A stretch of DNA of 64,000 nt from JAGQKC01 sp965223675 (GTDB lineage Bacteria > Nitrospirota > Nitrospiria > Nitrospirales > UBA8639), in the NCBI GenBank assembly GCA_965223675.1, contig OZ245013.1, positions 124,001-188,000 on the forward strand, given 5' to 3'. Positions 36,927 through 46,013 of the stretch are shown here, piece after piece. Both the position numbers and the translations under genes were made by a program. The notes below the pieces were generated by a model. That model searched no databases. It was not told the DNA's origin and saw only the letters and a program-made list of their open reading frames with translations. The number at the start of each line of letters is the position of its first letter. Positions within the stretch are counted from its first letter, which is position 1.

Positions 36927-37139
36927 TTACGCAAATAGCAACCGACCACGTGGCTCTGGAATAGAACGTCCAAGTTCTTGGGCTGTTTCAATCCATTCTT
37001 TGATCACGGTTTCCACATTGGACACAGCTTCCTGGTAGGTCTGCCCGTCCGCCATGCAGCCAGAGAGCTCTGGTACTTCCGCGATAAATGCATTATCTTC
37101 TTGACTCCAGTAAATAATGATTTCAAACCTACTGTCCAT
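36927..37139 (-). CDS. hicB: HicB-family antitoxin
   Basis: The 70-residue protein has the typical HicB partial RNase-H-like fold: FEIIIYWSQEDNAFIAEVPELSGC, MADGQTYQEAV, then VIKEWIETAQELGRSIPEP. It lacks the C-terminal DNA-binding domain of longer HicB proteins, as is common for this short class. It overlaps the upstream hicA by 11 bp, so toxin and antitoxin are co-translated, toxin first. It should neutralise HicA by direct binding. Confidence 0.88.
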   Translation of the reverse strand: MDSRFEIIIYWSQEDNAFIAEVPELSGCMADGQTYQEAVSNVETVIKEWIETAQELGRSIPEPRGRLLFA

Positions 37140-37389
37140 CGGTTGCTCCTAACTTATACCGTACGATTAATTTTCGAACCTGTTTAACTTGATAGGGTTT
37201 TGCCTTTGCCCCTCTTGGTTGAAGATTGACTATTTCTTCAACCCCGTGTTTTGAGAAAATGTGATGATCCCCACGAATACGTTCTGTAAAATCCAAGTGG
37301 ATAAGCAATTGCCTGAGATCAGTAAATGAAATATTTGTATCAGAAGTTCCTCTTAAAATTTGCTCTAATAATTTTTCATATTGACTCAC
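37129..37389 (-). CDS. hicA: HicA-family mRNA interferase toxin
   Basis: The 86-residue protein has the double-stranded-RNA-binding-like HicA fold: SFTDLRQLLIHLDFTERIRG, then DHHIFSKHG with the catalytic His, then VNLQPRGAKAKPYQVKQVRKL. Homologues cleave mRNA and are inhibited by HicB. It pairs with hicB at 36927-37139. A remnant of another hicB start lies just upstream in the repeat at 37423-37490, so this intact pair may have replaced or joined an older one. Confidence 0.85.
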   Translation of the reverse strand: MSQYEKLLEQILRGTSDTNISFTDLRQLLIHLDFTERIRGDHHIFSKHGVEEIVNLQPRGAKAKPYQVKQVRKLIVRYKLGATDGQ

Positions 37390-37422
37390 GAATTACTTGC
37401 TTTCCGTTATGTCGTAATTAGA

Positions 37423-37490
37423 TGTGCATATTTGTTCCATCGTTTTGTTCCTTTTTGTGTGTGTAGACCTAACAATACTATCACTATCTC
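37423..37490. repeat. Direct repeat copy 2 (68 bp)
   Basis: Partner of 35669-35736, about 84% identical without gaps. It begins about 20 bp after the lipA stop codon. It retains a decayed version of the hicB N-terminus (AAC-AAA-ACG-ATG-GAA-CAA on the minus strand), without its start codon. Confidence 0.75.
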
Positions 37491-37512
37491 CCCTGCGAGA
37501 CTAGGTCGGGGA

Positions 37513-38415
37513 TTAAGTCGTTGCGTTAGCCGTCTGTTGTTCTGCGTGGTAGGAGCTTCGGACGAGGGGACCAGATTCAACATGCTGGAAGCCAAGGTCT
37601 TGAGCTTCGACCTTTAACGTCTCAAATTCTTCGGGCGTATAGAATCGAGCGACTGGCATGTGTACCTTGGTGGGTTGAAGATACTGGCCAATGGTGAGGA
37701 TGTCACAAGCAACATGGCGTAAATCCCGCATAACTTCACGAATCTCTTCGATTGTTTCGCCTAGTCCAGCGATGAGACCAGATTTAGTCGTTCCACCCAT
37801 TTGTTTGGCGTGTTTGAGGAGTTGAATCGAACGATTATATTTGCCTTGTGGACGGACAGAGGGAAACAGGCGAGGAACAGATTCGATGTTGTGATTCAAG
37901 ATGTCTGGTTTTTCGTTCAATACTGTCGTTAAGGCTGATTGGTTTCCTTGAAAGTCAGGGATTAACACTTCGATGCCACACGTAGGAACTTTTTCACGTA
38001 TCAGCCGAATAGTTTCTGCAAAGATCGACGCCCCTCCGTCCTGCAATTCATCGCGATTCACTGAGGTGATGACGGCATGTCGAAGATCCATGGCTTCGAC
38101 GGCCTCTGCTACCCGTTGAGGTTCATCAAGGTCAAGATTGGTAGGTCTACCTGTCTCGACAGAGCAATAGTGGCATCGCCTAGTACAAATATCTCCTAAG
38201 ATAAGAAACGTGGCTGTGCGGTTATTCCAACATTCCCACATATTGGGGCATCGAGCTTCCTCGCAGATGGTATGAAGACCACGTTCATCGATAATCCGTC
38301 GGATATCTCGATAATCTGGTCCTTGGCGAAGCCTGACTTTAAACCAGTTTGGCAAGCGTTTTCGTTGACTAGAATCTACGGTTTTTTGGACCTCAGTGAT
38401 GGGAACGAAGGTCAT
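37513..38415 (-). CDS. lipA: Lipoyl synthase (radical SAM)
   Basis: The 300-residue enzyme has both cluster motifs of LipA. The auxiliary motif is CEEARCPNMWEC (C-x4-C-x5-C, about 52-63). The radical-SAM motif is CTRRCHYC (C-x3-C-x2-C, about 77-84). The C-terminal RSSYHAEQ supplies the auxiliary-cluster Ser. It inserts sulfur at C6 and C8 of protein-bound octanoate. It lies 92 bp downstream of the E2-like gene on the same strand. That E2 has lost its own lipoylation lysine, so the real LipA substrates must be elsewhere (2-oxoacid dehydrogenases, glycine cleavage H protein). Confidence 0.96.
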   Translation of the reverse strand: MTFVPITEVQKTVDSSQRKRLPNWFKVRLRQGPDYRDIRRIIDERGLHTICEEARCPNMWECWNNRTATFLILGDICTRRCHYCSVETGRPTNLDLDEPQRVAEAVEAMDLRHAVITSVNRDELQDGGASIFAETIRLIREKVPTCGIEVLIPDFQGNQSALTTVLNEKPDILNHNIESVPRLFPSVRPQGKYNRSIQLLKHAKQMGGTTKSGLIAGLGETIEEIREVMRDLRHVACDILTIGQYLQPTKVHMPVARFYTPEEFETLKVEAQDLGFQHVESGPLVRSSYHAEQQTANATT

Positions 38416-38507
38416 GATGATCGATTGCTTTCTGAAAATGTGAGTAAATTCAAGTGGGCGAAACTGCTATTTTCGAGATACGAGATATGAACGACGATCC
38501 ACGTCTT

Positions 38508-39767
38508 CTACTCTACTGGGTTTGGGAGGAAGATTTCTAGAGGTCGTTCAAGGATTTGCTTAAAGGTTCCTAGAAATTTGGCAGCTTGGTCTTCATCAAG
38601 ACATTCGTCATTGCAAGTGAGTGAAACGGTCGTGCGGCTATCGAGTGTGGCCATTTCTTCTTCAGATGTTTTGACGTTTCTGACGGCTCCAATAGCAAGT
38701 GCGGCAGCTTGGGTTGAACGCAAGATGGGGGTAAACCGTTCAATAGGATACATGCCCAGATGGACGATGGAAAAGAATGCATCTGAATCTTCGTCAGATA
38801 GACATTGATCCATTCGTGCTTGTCGAGTCGCTTCCTGTATTTCGTCCGAAAGTTCAGCGATATTTTTTCTTCCACAATCCCTGATGACCGGAGTGAGAAG
38901 ACGATCTTCGACGGTAATAGCCATGCCAATATCGATCGACCCTTTCTCGTCGCCAAAGCAAGCGGCTTGAAACTCTGGAAGACGAGAACAAGCTAAGGCC
39001 GCAGCTCGGACATAGAGTGTTGTTAAGCTCAGTGTTGTCTGCTGGATCTCTATCATTTGCCCACGGAGGCGTTCGCCATCCGCCATACTGATCTCAGTTG
39101 TGAGAGTAAATTGCGGGGGACCATTACTGTCTTGAGTTGGAGTTTCGACTAATTCGTCTTGGAATTCGTCAACTGACTCTCTTGCATCTTCAAGCAGATC
39201 CCCTATGACTTCGAGTGTCTCTTCTGCAACGGTGACGGTTGGCTCAAGAACGCCATTCTGTGGTTTTTGCTCAACCCTTCGTGTTGTTGATGATTGCGGG
39301 GAACTTCCTATAATTTCTACGGATTCCACAATGAGCGCTTCCTCCTCCAGCGAGGTTGGTGATGATTCTGGAAGCCTTGCTGTGCGCGCTTTTCGAGTTG
39401 AAACGAGTTCTTCCTTTCCTCGTGGTGTTTTACTCTTGGCATACGTTGCTGGTCGTGACGAGTCTTGATCATTTTGGGCCAGTTTCTGCAACCTCATCGC
39501 CTCTTTAACCGTTGGACCCGTATTATCATCTAAATCGCCAATGACGGCTACGATCGTTCCCGCTTTGACCGCACTCCCTTCGGCGATCAGAATGTGACGG
39601 AGAAAGCCTGAGCCAGCCGCTTCTAATTCCATGACTGCGGTATCGGTTTCAATTTCGGCCAACACGTCTCCAGGCACGACACCCTGGCCTTCTTCAACTT
39701 TCCATGTGCGAATGACACCTTGTGTCATAGTCTTAGTGAACTTTGGCAAAACGACCTGGGTGATCAT
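38508..39767 (-). CDS. E2-like (dihydrolipoamide acyltransferase) protein lacking lipoyl lysine and catalytic histidine
   Basis: I start at ATG 39767 (GGGAGC site; domain start MITQVVLPKFTKTM), giving 419 residues. Residues 1-75 are a lipoyl domain, but the usual E-T-D-K-A reads EIETDTAVMELEA, so Thr43 replaces the lipoylated Lys. Residues 76-240 are an acidic linker with no peripheral-subunit-binding motif. Residues 245-419 match the E2 catalytic core (FTLTTEISMADGERLRGQM, SIDIGMAITVEDRLLTPVIRD). The active-site D-H-R-x-x-D-G reads NDECLDE, with Asp387 at the catalytic His position and Glu392 for Gly. The frame is intact. No E1 or E3 genes adjoin. It overlaps the M48 gene by 35 bp. I infer a pseudoenzyme with a structural or regulatory role. 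Confidence 0.85.
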   Translation of the reverse strand: MITQVVLPKFTKTMTQGVIRTWKVEEGQGVVPGDVLAEIETDTAVMELEAAGSGFLRHILIAEGSAVKAGTIVAVIGDLDDNTGPTVKEAMRLQKLAQNDQDSSRPATYAKSKTPRGKEELVSTRKARTARLPESSPTSLEEEALIVESVEIIGSSPQSSTTRRVEQKPQNGVLEPTVTVAEETLEVIGDLLEDARESVDEFQDELVETPTQDSNGPPQFTLTTEISMADGERLRGQMIEIQQTTLSLTTLYVRAAALACSRLPEFQAACFGDEKGSIDIGMAITVEDRLLTPVIRDCGRKNIAELSDEIQEATRQARMDQCLSDEDSDAFFSIVHLGMYPIERFTPILRSTQAAALAIGAVRNVKTSEEEMATLDSRTTVSLTCNDECLDEDQAAKFLGTFKQILERPLEIFLPNPVE

Positions 39768-41823
39768 GAGTAGCTCCCTGATTCGATACGGAAAGTGTTT
39801 GAGGTTTAGCAGATGAAGGAGTAAGGCTATCGGCTTGAACAGGTTGGGAGAGTCCAGCAAATATTGGTGGCATGGGACATCCTAATGCATCGGCAATACC
39901 TCGCAGCAATTCGCCTTCTTCGAATGAGACATGTTGATCGGCTAATACGCATGCCGCGCACGCTTTAATGATCGTTCGTTTTATCCCTGGTGTTGTCCTT
40001 GCCAACGCATACAATGTTAAATCCAATGACGCTAACGAACCATGATTCGCGGGCGTCAGCGTCAGTGTTGGAAGTCCTAATTCCTGCTTGCCGGTGCGAA
40101 ATGCGTGCATGGTGCACTCAGTATTCCCTTTTCCTGAATGCGCCAGCATAGACAGTAAATCTCCACAATGATGAGAGATCCGTTTGAATGAACGATATTC
40201 CACGCTTAATGGGCTGACAGGTGAAAAATGCGGGTCGAGATGCCGCAACATGACCCGGCGCAGCGTCCATCCAAAGAGTGCTCCATGGTTTTTCTGAGGT
40301 ATGATCGTTCTCACGTTGTTCTTAAAGAGCTCATATTGTTGGTGAGAGAGGAGTGTCAATGCGGGGATTGCCATATCGATAAGCGGAAGGCGTGCCGCTG
40401 GTTCAATATTCTGCACGTCGGGTTCGAGCTTAAGCGTTTCTTGAAAGACCGTATGATCAGCGTGAGAGGCTAATCGATTTTTTTGAACGGCTCGTGTTTG
40501 AGCATCGGATGAAAGAAGAAGGGCATAGACAACGGCCCGGGCGCCGAATGGTCCATGGACGGCCTCTTGAATAGTCGTTGGTACCCGCGAGATCAGCGTA
40601 TGGATATAGCTCACATGGATTGGGTGCGAAGTGCCGATATGGTGAATGACTGAGCTGGGCGTAAGCTTTTGATAAATAGGAGAGAGCCCATTTGAAGAAC
40701 TCGCTATAGCTAAAGACACTCCCATGTCAGTCTGGTTCGAGGAGCGAACGGAAGGCGTTGGCTTGGTTGTAGAAGTCTTCGCTGCGAACGTCGGTTCAAT
40801 GCGACGTATTCGTTTGATCAATGAAGGGTGGGTCGAAAATATGGTATCCAATCCCGTGAGTAGACCATGAGAAAAAAGCATGTGACTAATTTGGGACGCT
40901 TCTTGGTGATGAAGAATCGATCCTTCCTTCCAATCCCCGATTTTTTTGAGGGCCTTGGCCAAGCCAGCTGGATTGCGCGTGAATTGGACGGCGGCTGCAT
41001 CTGCGAGGAATTCACGCTGTCGTGAGACGGCGGCTTTTACCAGACTGGCTAAAAGGACTCCGAAGAAGCCGACAATCCTCAGCCCAACTCCGGCGATAAA
41101 GCTGCATAAAATACTCATGCCGTGTAAAGGCGTGAAAAAGTTACTTTTATATGCACTATGGTTGAGGCACCGATTGAGTATCGTGTGCCCTAAAGCACTG
41201 AGTCCTTGCAATCCATAGAGTAAGCCAATCATTTCTAAGTTCAGACGCATGTCTCCATGGAGAATATGGCTGAACTCATGACCAATGACCCCCTGAAGTT
41301 CATCACGAGCGAGTTGTGTCATGGCGCCCCGCGTGACTCCGATCACGGCATCTTCTGGAGTATATCCAGCTGCAAAGGCATTGATGCCTTTTTCATGGTC
41401 AAGGATGTAAATTGGTGGCGGTGCCATGCCTGAAGCCAGTGCCATTTCTTCGACGACATTGAATAACGTGCGTGCATCGTCCGAGGAGCTAGAAGGATTC
41501 AGGCGTTTCCCGCCAAGAAGTTCGGCCGCCCATGCGCCACCTGAATGCAATTCCATGAACTTAATCGCACAGCCAAGGGAGATGACGACCAGGCAAAACA
41601 GTGCAGCTAAGGTGAACAGCCTTCCATCCCATTGCCATATGAAATTCCAAGATAATGAAGTAGATGGGTCGGTTTGTACTAATGTCCACCACTCATACCA
41701 CGCTATGCCCCCCATCAGAGCCCAATACAAGCCAACGATGGAAGCTAAGACTGCCAGAGCAAAGAGGCTCTGCAGCCATCTGGTATTGCGTCGAGCTTGG
41801 TTTTGATAGTCAAAAAAATCCAT
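39733..41823 (-). CDS. M48-family membrane metalloprotease
   Basis: The 696-residue protein has two N-terminal transmembrane helices (about 20-42 and 72-92), then the M48 core. The zinc site is GVIGHEFSHILHGDMRLN (HExxH, about 180-197), preceded by EMALASGMAPPPIYILDHEKGINAFAAG. The third ligand region is QREFLADAAAVQFTRNPAGLAKALKKIG. The C-terminal 350 residues are an unusual cytosolic or periplasmic extension with a TerB-like stretch (CAACVLADQHVSFEEGELLRGIADALG). M48 proteases degrade misfolded membrane proteins. It follows lemA by 9 bp, a frequent pairing, and overlaps the E2-like gene. Confidence 0.92.
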   Translation of the reverse strand: MDFFDYQNQARRNTRWLQSLFALAVLASIVGLYWALMGGIAWYEWWTLVQTDPSTSLSWNFIWQWDGRLFTLAALFCLVVISLGCAIKFMELHSGGAWAAELLGGKRLNPSSSSDDARTLFNVVEEMALASGMAPPPIYILDHEKGINAFAAGYTPEDAVIGVTRGAMTQLARDELQGVIGHEFSHILHGDMRLNLEMIGLLYGLQGLSALGHTILNRCLNHSAYKSNFFTPLHGMSILCSFIAGVGLRIVGFFGVLLASLVKAAVSRQREFLADAAAVQFTRNPAGLAKALKKIGDWKEGSILHHQEASQISHMLFSHGLLTGLDTIFSTHPSLIKRIRRIEPTFAAKTSTTKPTPSVRSSNQTDMGVSLAIASSSNGLSPIYQKLTPSSVIHHIGTSHPIHVSYIHTLISRVPTTIQEAVHGPFGARAVVYALLLSSDAQTRAVQKNRLASHADHTVFQETLKLEPDVQNIEPAARLPLIDMAIPALTLLSHQQYELFKNNVRTIIPQKNHGALFGWTLRRVMLRHLDPHFSPVSPLSVEYRSFKRISHHCGDLLSMLAHSGKGNTECTMHAFRTGKQELGLPTLTLTPANHGSLASLDLTLYALARTTPGIKRTIIKACAACVLADQHVSFEEGELLRGIADALGCPMPPIFAGLSQPVQADSLTPSSAKPQTLSVSNQGATHDHPGRFAKVH

Positions 41824-41832
41824 CGTGTAATC

Positions 41833-42435
41833 TTAGGCGAAAGCGACTTGCGGAGCTTGACGTTTCTGCACTTCTTCGATCTCGAGCAGTTGTGCGGAGT
41901 TAAAATTGAAACCTCCCGCGATCAGATTCAGAGGGAAACTTTCACATTGCGTGTTATATGCCATGACGGCATCATTATACGCTTGCCGAGCAAATGCCAC
42001 TCGGTTTTCTGTGGAGGTGAGTTCCTCGCTGACTTGCCGCATAGTTTCATTGGCTTTGAGGTCAGGATAATTTTCCATGACGGCAAACAGGCGACTCATG
42101 GCCCCGGTTAAGAGACCTTCCGCTCCGATGAGACCTTGAATGGATTTCGCATCTTCTGGGTTGGCAGAAGCCTGTTTGGCGGCTTGAGAGGCCTGATTCC
42201 TGGCGTTGATGACAGCTTCGAGTGTTTCTCGCTCGTGTTGCATGTAGGCTTTGGCCGTTTCAACGAGATTGGGAATCAAATCGTATCGTCGCGTGAGTTG
42301 CACATCAATTTGTGCAAAGGCATTTTTGAATCTGTTTTGATAGGCAATGAACTGGTTGTACGAATTGACAACCCAGTAGGTGACGGCCGCAAACACAAAC
42401 AGCATGAAGATCAAAAAAATCATGGCACTATCCAT
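41833..42435 (-). CDS. lemA: LemA family protein
   Basis: I start at ATG 42435 because AAGGAGA lies about 7 nt upstream. The longer frame to 42567 adds 44 residues unlike the family. The 200-residue product has one N-terminal helix (FLIFMLFVFAAVTYWVV) followed by the LemA core YNQFIAYQNRFKNAFAQIDV, QLTRRYDLIPNLVETAKAY, MENYPDLKANETM and ENRVAFARQAYNDAVMAYN. LemA proteins are membrane-bound helical-bundle proteins of unclear role, often next to M48 proteases, as here (9 bp). Confidence 0.93.
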   Translation of the reverse strand: MDSAMIFLIFMLFVFAAVTYWVVNSYNQFIAYQNRFKNAFAQIDVQLTRRYDLIPNLVETAKAYMQHERETLEAVINARNQASQAAKQASANPEDAKSIQGLIGAEGLLTGAMSRLFAVMENYPDLKANETMRQVSEELTSTENRVAFARQAYNDAVMAYNTQCESFPLNLIAGGFNFNSAQLLEIEEVQKRQAPQVAFA

Positions 42436-42848
42436 ATCGATTCTCCTTAATATCTGAGTAACGCAGTCGATAGGTGAAACTGTAGTTGTCCTCTCTTGTC
42501 TCTTCGGCTGAACAGGAATGTCCTTTACCTGTTCTCGAGAGAAATTCAAGCTATAGTGGTCCGTCATATTTGAAGTTTGCTGATCTTACTTTTGGCAGGT
42601 AACCGTTGGTGAAAGTTGTTATTCACGGGTGGCGAAACGTGTTGTGAGGGTATTGGGCGTATGAAGTGAATAGAAATTGGAGCGGACGGTCTAAATCTTC
42701 GGGAAAATGAAAATCAAGGAGCAAGGAGGCTCATACTACGATTCAAACCGTTTCCGGAAGTCATAGTTGTCGCCGAGTATTATTCGAAGTTTGAAAATGA
42801 TTCAAGAAACAACGGGTAGGGCCACCAAGTGAGGGGAATAGTGATGAG
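42436..42848. other. Intergenic region upstream of lemA
   Basis: About 410 bp without a recognised gene. It holds the promoter of the lemA-M48-E2-like unit on one side and of a doubtful small gene on the other. I see no clear regulatory box. Confidence 0.4.
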
Positions 42849-43088
42849 ATGTTAATAACTGGAACCGAAGGGCGAATCCCAAATTGTGCTGATGAGACAG
42901 AAAAATTTTATCGTCAGGGGACTACCCAATCGGTTGAGTCGGTATGGCCACAACATCGGAAACGAGTAGATGCCTTCAAGCAAGAGGGAAAAGAAATAAA
43001 GTCTGAAACACAATTCCAGGACTATGCCGAAATGCTGACTCGCAACGAAAGAGTGATTTTAGTCAATCGTTTGTTTCACAGTGCCTAG
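42849..43088 (+). CDS. Hypothetical small protein (79 residues)
   Basis: The frame begins MLITGTEGRIPNCADETEKF and ends VILVNRLFHSA. It is hydrophilic, charged and has one Cys. A purine-rich GAGGGGAAT lies about 14 nt before the ATG, a little far for a ribosome site. No family is recognised. It is convergent with mscS. Confidence 0.4.
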   Translation: MLITGTEGRIPNCADETEKFYRQGTTQSVESVWPQHRKRVDAFKQEGKEIKSETQFQDYAEMLTRNERVILVNRLFHSA

Positions 43089-43222
43089 TGTTCTTGATGA
43101 AGGACAGTCTTTTTGCATCGCTCTATCTCTTCATTCCACATGTTCTGGGTTTTCCCCATTCTTTCTGTCCTTCGTTAAGGATGATAACGGTCTAGATGTT
43201 GGCTAGGAAGATGGAATGTCGC

Positions 43223-44038
43223 CTACGCTTCCGCTTTGACCATATGAATCGTTCGTTGAGGAAAGGGGATCGACAAGCCTTCGGCATCGAAGCGTTGTTT
43301 GAGCATTTTTGTCAGATCAAACTTCACGCCCCAATAGTCGCCTGCGTGACACCAGACCCGGATCGTCAAGTCGACGGAATTTTCTCCAAGATTGCCGACG
43401 ACAACCATAGGGGCCGGGTCTTGGTGAATGCGGGAATCGGCATTGGCCACTGATGTGACGGTTTGTATGGCCTTATCGATATCATCGCTGTAATCAATCC
43501 CCATGACCAGATCGACGCGGCGCGTAGCGTGATGGCTATAGTTTTTTACGATGGCACCCCAGACCTGACCGTTCGGTGCCAGGATTTGCACATTATCGGG
43601 AGTCGCCAACTCGGTGACCAAGAGGGTGATGGCCTTGACCGTTCCCGCGATGCCGGCGGCTTCCACATAATCTCCGACTTTGAACGGTCGGAAGATGAGC
43701 AGCATAACGCCCGCTGCGACATTACTAAGCGTTCCCTGCAAGGCCAGGCCAATCGCCAAACTGGCGGCGCCGAGGACTGCGATCAAACTTGTGGTTTCGA
43801 TGCCAAATTGTGAAAGGACAGCCAGAACTGTCACGATGAGAACAAGGTATCGAGCAAAACTCGCGAAGAATGGTCGAAGGGTGTCGTCGACTTTTTCTGA
43901 CCTTTGGCACCATTGATCTACAGCGTTAGCAGCCCAGGAAGACGCCATTCGTCCCACGATCAGGATGACAATGGCGCCAATGATTTTCAATCCGTAGGTC
44001 GTGAGAAGCGCAACGCCTTGTTTCAGAGGTTCTTCCAT
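43223..44038 (-). CDS. Small-conductance mechanosensitive channel, MscS family
   Basis: The 271-residue protein has three N-terminal helices. The pore-lining helix is LIAVLGAASLAIGLALQGTL followed by SNVAAGVMLLIFRPFKVGDYVE, with the Gly/Ala pattern of MscS TM3 and the start of the beta domain. The C-terminal vestibule domain follows (IDYSDDIDKAIQTVTSVANAD). It opens on membrane tension to release solutes during hypo-osmotic shock. It is the same size as E. coli MscS. The gene is followed closely by no same-strand partner, and DUF1499 lies 50 bp upstream on the same strand. Confidence 0.95.
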   Translation of the reverse strand: MEEPLKQGVALLTTYGLKIIGAIVILIVGRMASSWAANAVDQWCQRSEKVDDTLRPFFASFARYLVLIVTVLAVLSQFGIETTSLIAVLGAASLAIGLALQGTLSNVAAGVMLLIFRPFKVGDYVEAAGIAGTVKAITLLVTELATPDNVQILAPNGQVWGAIVKNYSHHATRRVDLVMGIDYSDDIDKAIQTVTSVANADSRIHQDPAPMVVVGNLGENSVDLTIRVWCHAGDYWGVKFDLTKMLKQRFDAEGLSIPFPQRTIHMVKAEA

Positions 44039-44088
44039 CGAAATTTCTCCTGTTGTGGTGAAAGAATTCTACACAATCGGCAAGGGAA

Positions 44089-44451
44089 TCATGGCTCATG
44101 AAACTTCGTCCGTATCTCTTCGATCCGTCTGCGATTGACGCCAAGATCCCAATATCCGGTACGTGAAGCCGAGCGAATGTGGATCTGTTTGTCCTCGTCA
44201 TCGAGAATACATTCAACATCATCAATGAAGCGAAAGAGGAAGGAGCTTATTTCAATGTGGAGGTACGTGTCTTTGTCTTCGATGATGCGTGTTCGTGGTT
44301 GAGTTTCGAATAGTGCCCTCAGTTTGGCTTTGGCTTCGGTCACAGGCCCTGCATAGGTAATGGGTTCGACGTACTGGTCAGGATTTTGACTTTGAGAAGA
44401 CACGCAATTCGGAGAATCCGGGCATGGAGGGAGTGACTGACTTTTAGGCAT
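44089..44451 (-). CDS. DUF1499 domain protein
   Basis: The 120-residue protein has the DUF1499 signature CPDSPNCVSSQS near the N-terminus (Cys10, Cys16), the middle DTYLHIEISSFLFRFIDDVE and the C-terminal HIRSASRTGYWDLGVNRRRIE. No signal peptide is present. Its function is unknown in general. It lies between DUF3422 (12 bp upstream) and mscS on the same strand, so the three may form an operon. Confidence 0.92.
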   Translation of the reverse strand: MPKSQSLPPCPDSPNCVSSQSQNPDQYVEPITYAGPVTEAKAKLRALFETQPRTRIIEDKDTYLHIEISSFLFRFIDDVECILDDEDKQIHIRSASRTGYWDLGVNRRRIEEIRTKFHEP

Positions 44452-44463
44452 ATAGTTAATTAG

Positions 44464-45867
44464 CTAATGATCGTTGAAGAGTCGTTTGTTGAGGATTTTT
44501 CGTCCAATGAACACAAGTCCGAAAGAAATGACGAGAGAAATGGGTACAAAAAGCCCTGATGCATAGGTAGAGCTTTCTAAAACGCCAGCTTTATGAAGGG
44601 CCTTAAAAACATAACTGCCAAGACCGCTGAGATAGTAAGCAATGACGATGACTGAGAGGCCTTCGACGGTATGTTGGAGGATGGCTTGGCTTTTGGTGGT
44701 CTTATCGACACTGGCTAACATTTTGAGGTTTTGATCTTGGAGGGCGATATTATGATCTTGTAATAACAGGTCCACCTTTGTGCGTATCACCGAAATCGTT
44801 CCTTCAAAATCTTTTTCTAGAGCATCGATCCGCTTCATGAGTTGTTGGTATCCATCGGCCACACCTGTCGTCTTGTGGCGAATATAGTCTGAGATGAGTC
44901 TGCAGCTTGGTAATGACTGTTCCTGCAATGTATCGAGATTGCTCTCGACGATACGTTCATACGGAACGGCAGCAGAAAGTTTATAGCGCATGGACTCGGC
45001 TAGACGACTCACTTTCATAAAGTCCTGAGTCAGTACGGTGAGCCACTTTTGGAGTGTCTGTGAGGTGGCAGTCTCTAGTTGGTTTGTGATGACATTTCGT
45101 TGATAAAGGTGACGTTGCTCGAACTGATGCACTTGATCGACCGCGGTGCTAAATGCTTGATAGGGAAGTAGGATCAAGTGCGTGTAGTTTTCAATAGCCA
45201 CTAATGTATCAATCAATCCTGCTAACTGAGGTTGAAGCTTATCGTGTGATGCCGCACAGACATAGTATCGTTCACGACCATACTCGTCAGGCGTGAAGTT
45301 AGCGATCACAGACATCTCTTCTCCAAGCACCCGTCCGCCATGAAGCTGAGGGCCAGGCATACGCAATTTGAGCGCTTGTGGGGTGACTTGCGCGTTGGGG
45401 GTAATGAGAATATCAAGAGCGTTAATGGCGACGCCTAATGGGGAAAATGGAAAATAGTAGTCGGGAAAAGTGATGGGGCCAAACTCAAGGGATTGAGCCG
45501 TGTTATCAGGTATATGCCAAACTTGGTAGCTATAATATTCTGTGTGGGCCTCCCATGTGACAATCAGTCGATCTCCGTTTTTGGCTGTGCGGGCCCCGTA
45601 TCCAAACTTGTCGTGTACGACAGCGTCCTCATTAGGAATCTCAAGGCACTCTAGTAATTGTTTAAATTCTCGACGACTGAGTGGACGCTCCGTTGGGGGA
45701 TTGGCCATTCGATGGGCGATGTGGTGGATGTGCGCTGGGGCGTCGAGCCATTCCTCAAGATATTTCTTTTTGGGCTCGTGGACTTGTTGAAGAAATCCAT
45801 GCTTTGAGGTTGAGGCCTTTGGTTTCATGATCGGTTGCGGTACGTATGGAAATAAATTCAGTTGCAC
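44464..45867 (-). CDS. DUF3422 family protein
   Basis: The 467-residue protein has a cytosolic N-terminal part (ANPPTERPLSRREFKQLLECL; WEAHTEYYSYQVWHI) and a long helical segment with coiled-coil character (about 230-390, RLAESMRYKLSAAVPYERIVE; LMKRIDALEKDFEGTISVIR). Two C-terminal helices include TVEGLSVIVIAYYLSGLGSYV, the family hallmark. It is likely a membrane-tethered protein projecting a coiled coil. Function unknown. It is 12 bp upstream of DUF1499, which supports co-transcription. Confidence 0.88.
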   Translation of the reverse strand: MQLNLFPYVPQPIMKPKASTSKHGFLQQVHEPKKKYLEEWLDAPAHIHHIAHRMANPPTERPLSRREFKQLLECLEIPNEDAVVHDKFGYGARTAKNGDRLIVTWEAHTEYYSYQVWHIPDNTAQSLEFGPITFPDYYFPFSPLGVAINALDILITPNAQVTPQALKLRMPGPQLHGGRVLGEEMSVIANFTPDEYGRERYYVCAASHDKLQPQLAGLIDTLVAIENYTHLILLPYQAFSTAVDQVHQFEQRHLYQRNVITNQLETATSQTLQKWLTVLTQDFMKVSRLAESMRYKLSAAVPYERIVESNLDTLQEQSLPSCRLISDYIRHKTTGVADGYQQLMKRIDALEKDFEGTISVIRTKVDLLLQDHNIALQDQNLKMLASVDKTTKSQAILQHTVEGLSVIVIAYYLSGLGSYVFKALHKAGVLESSTYASGLFVPISLVISFGLVFIGRKILNKRLFNDH

Positions 45868-46013
45868 GGGTGTTCTGGTATGGTTCTAGCGCAAGTTCTG
45901 AGGATGTGCAAGCATTTAAAGAAATTAATTTTGTCTGTAGGCTAGAGCTGAACAGCGTAGAAGCATCCGGTAGATCAACGACTATTCATTAGTCGTTGAA
46001 CATCAGTGTCTGA

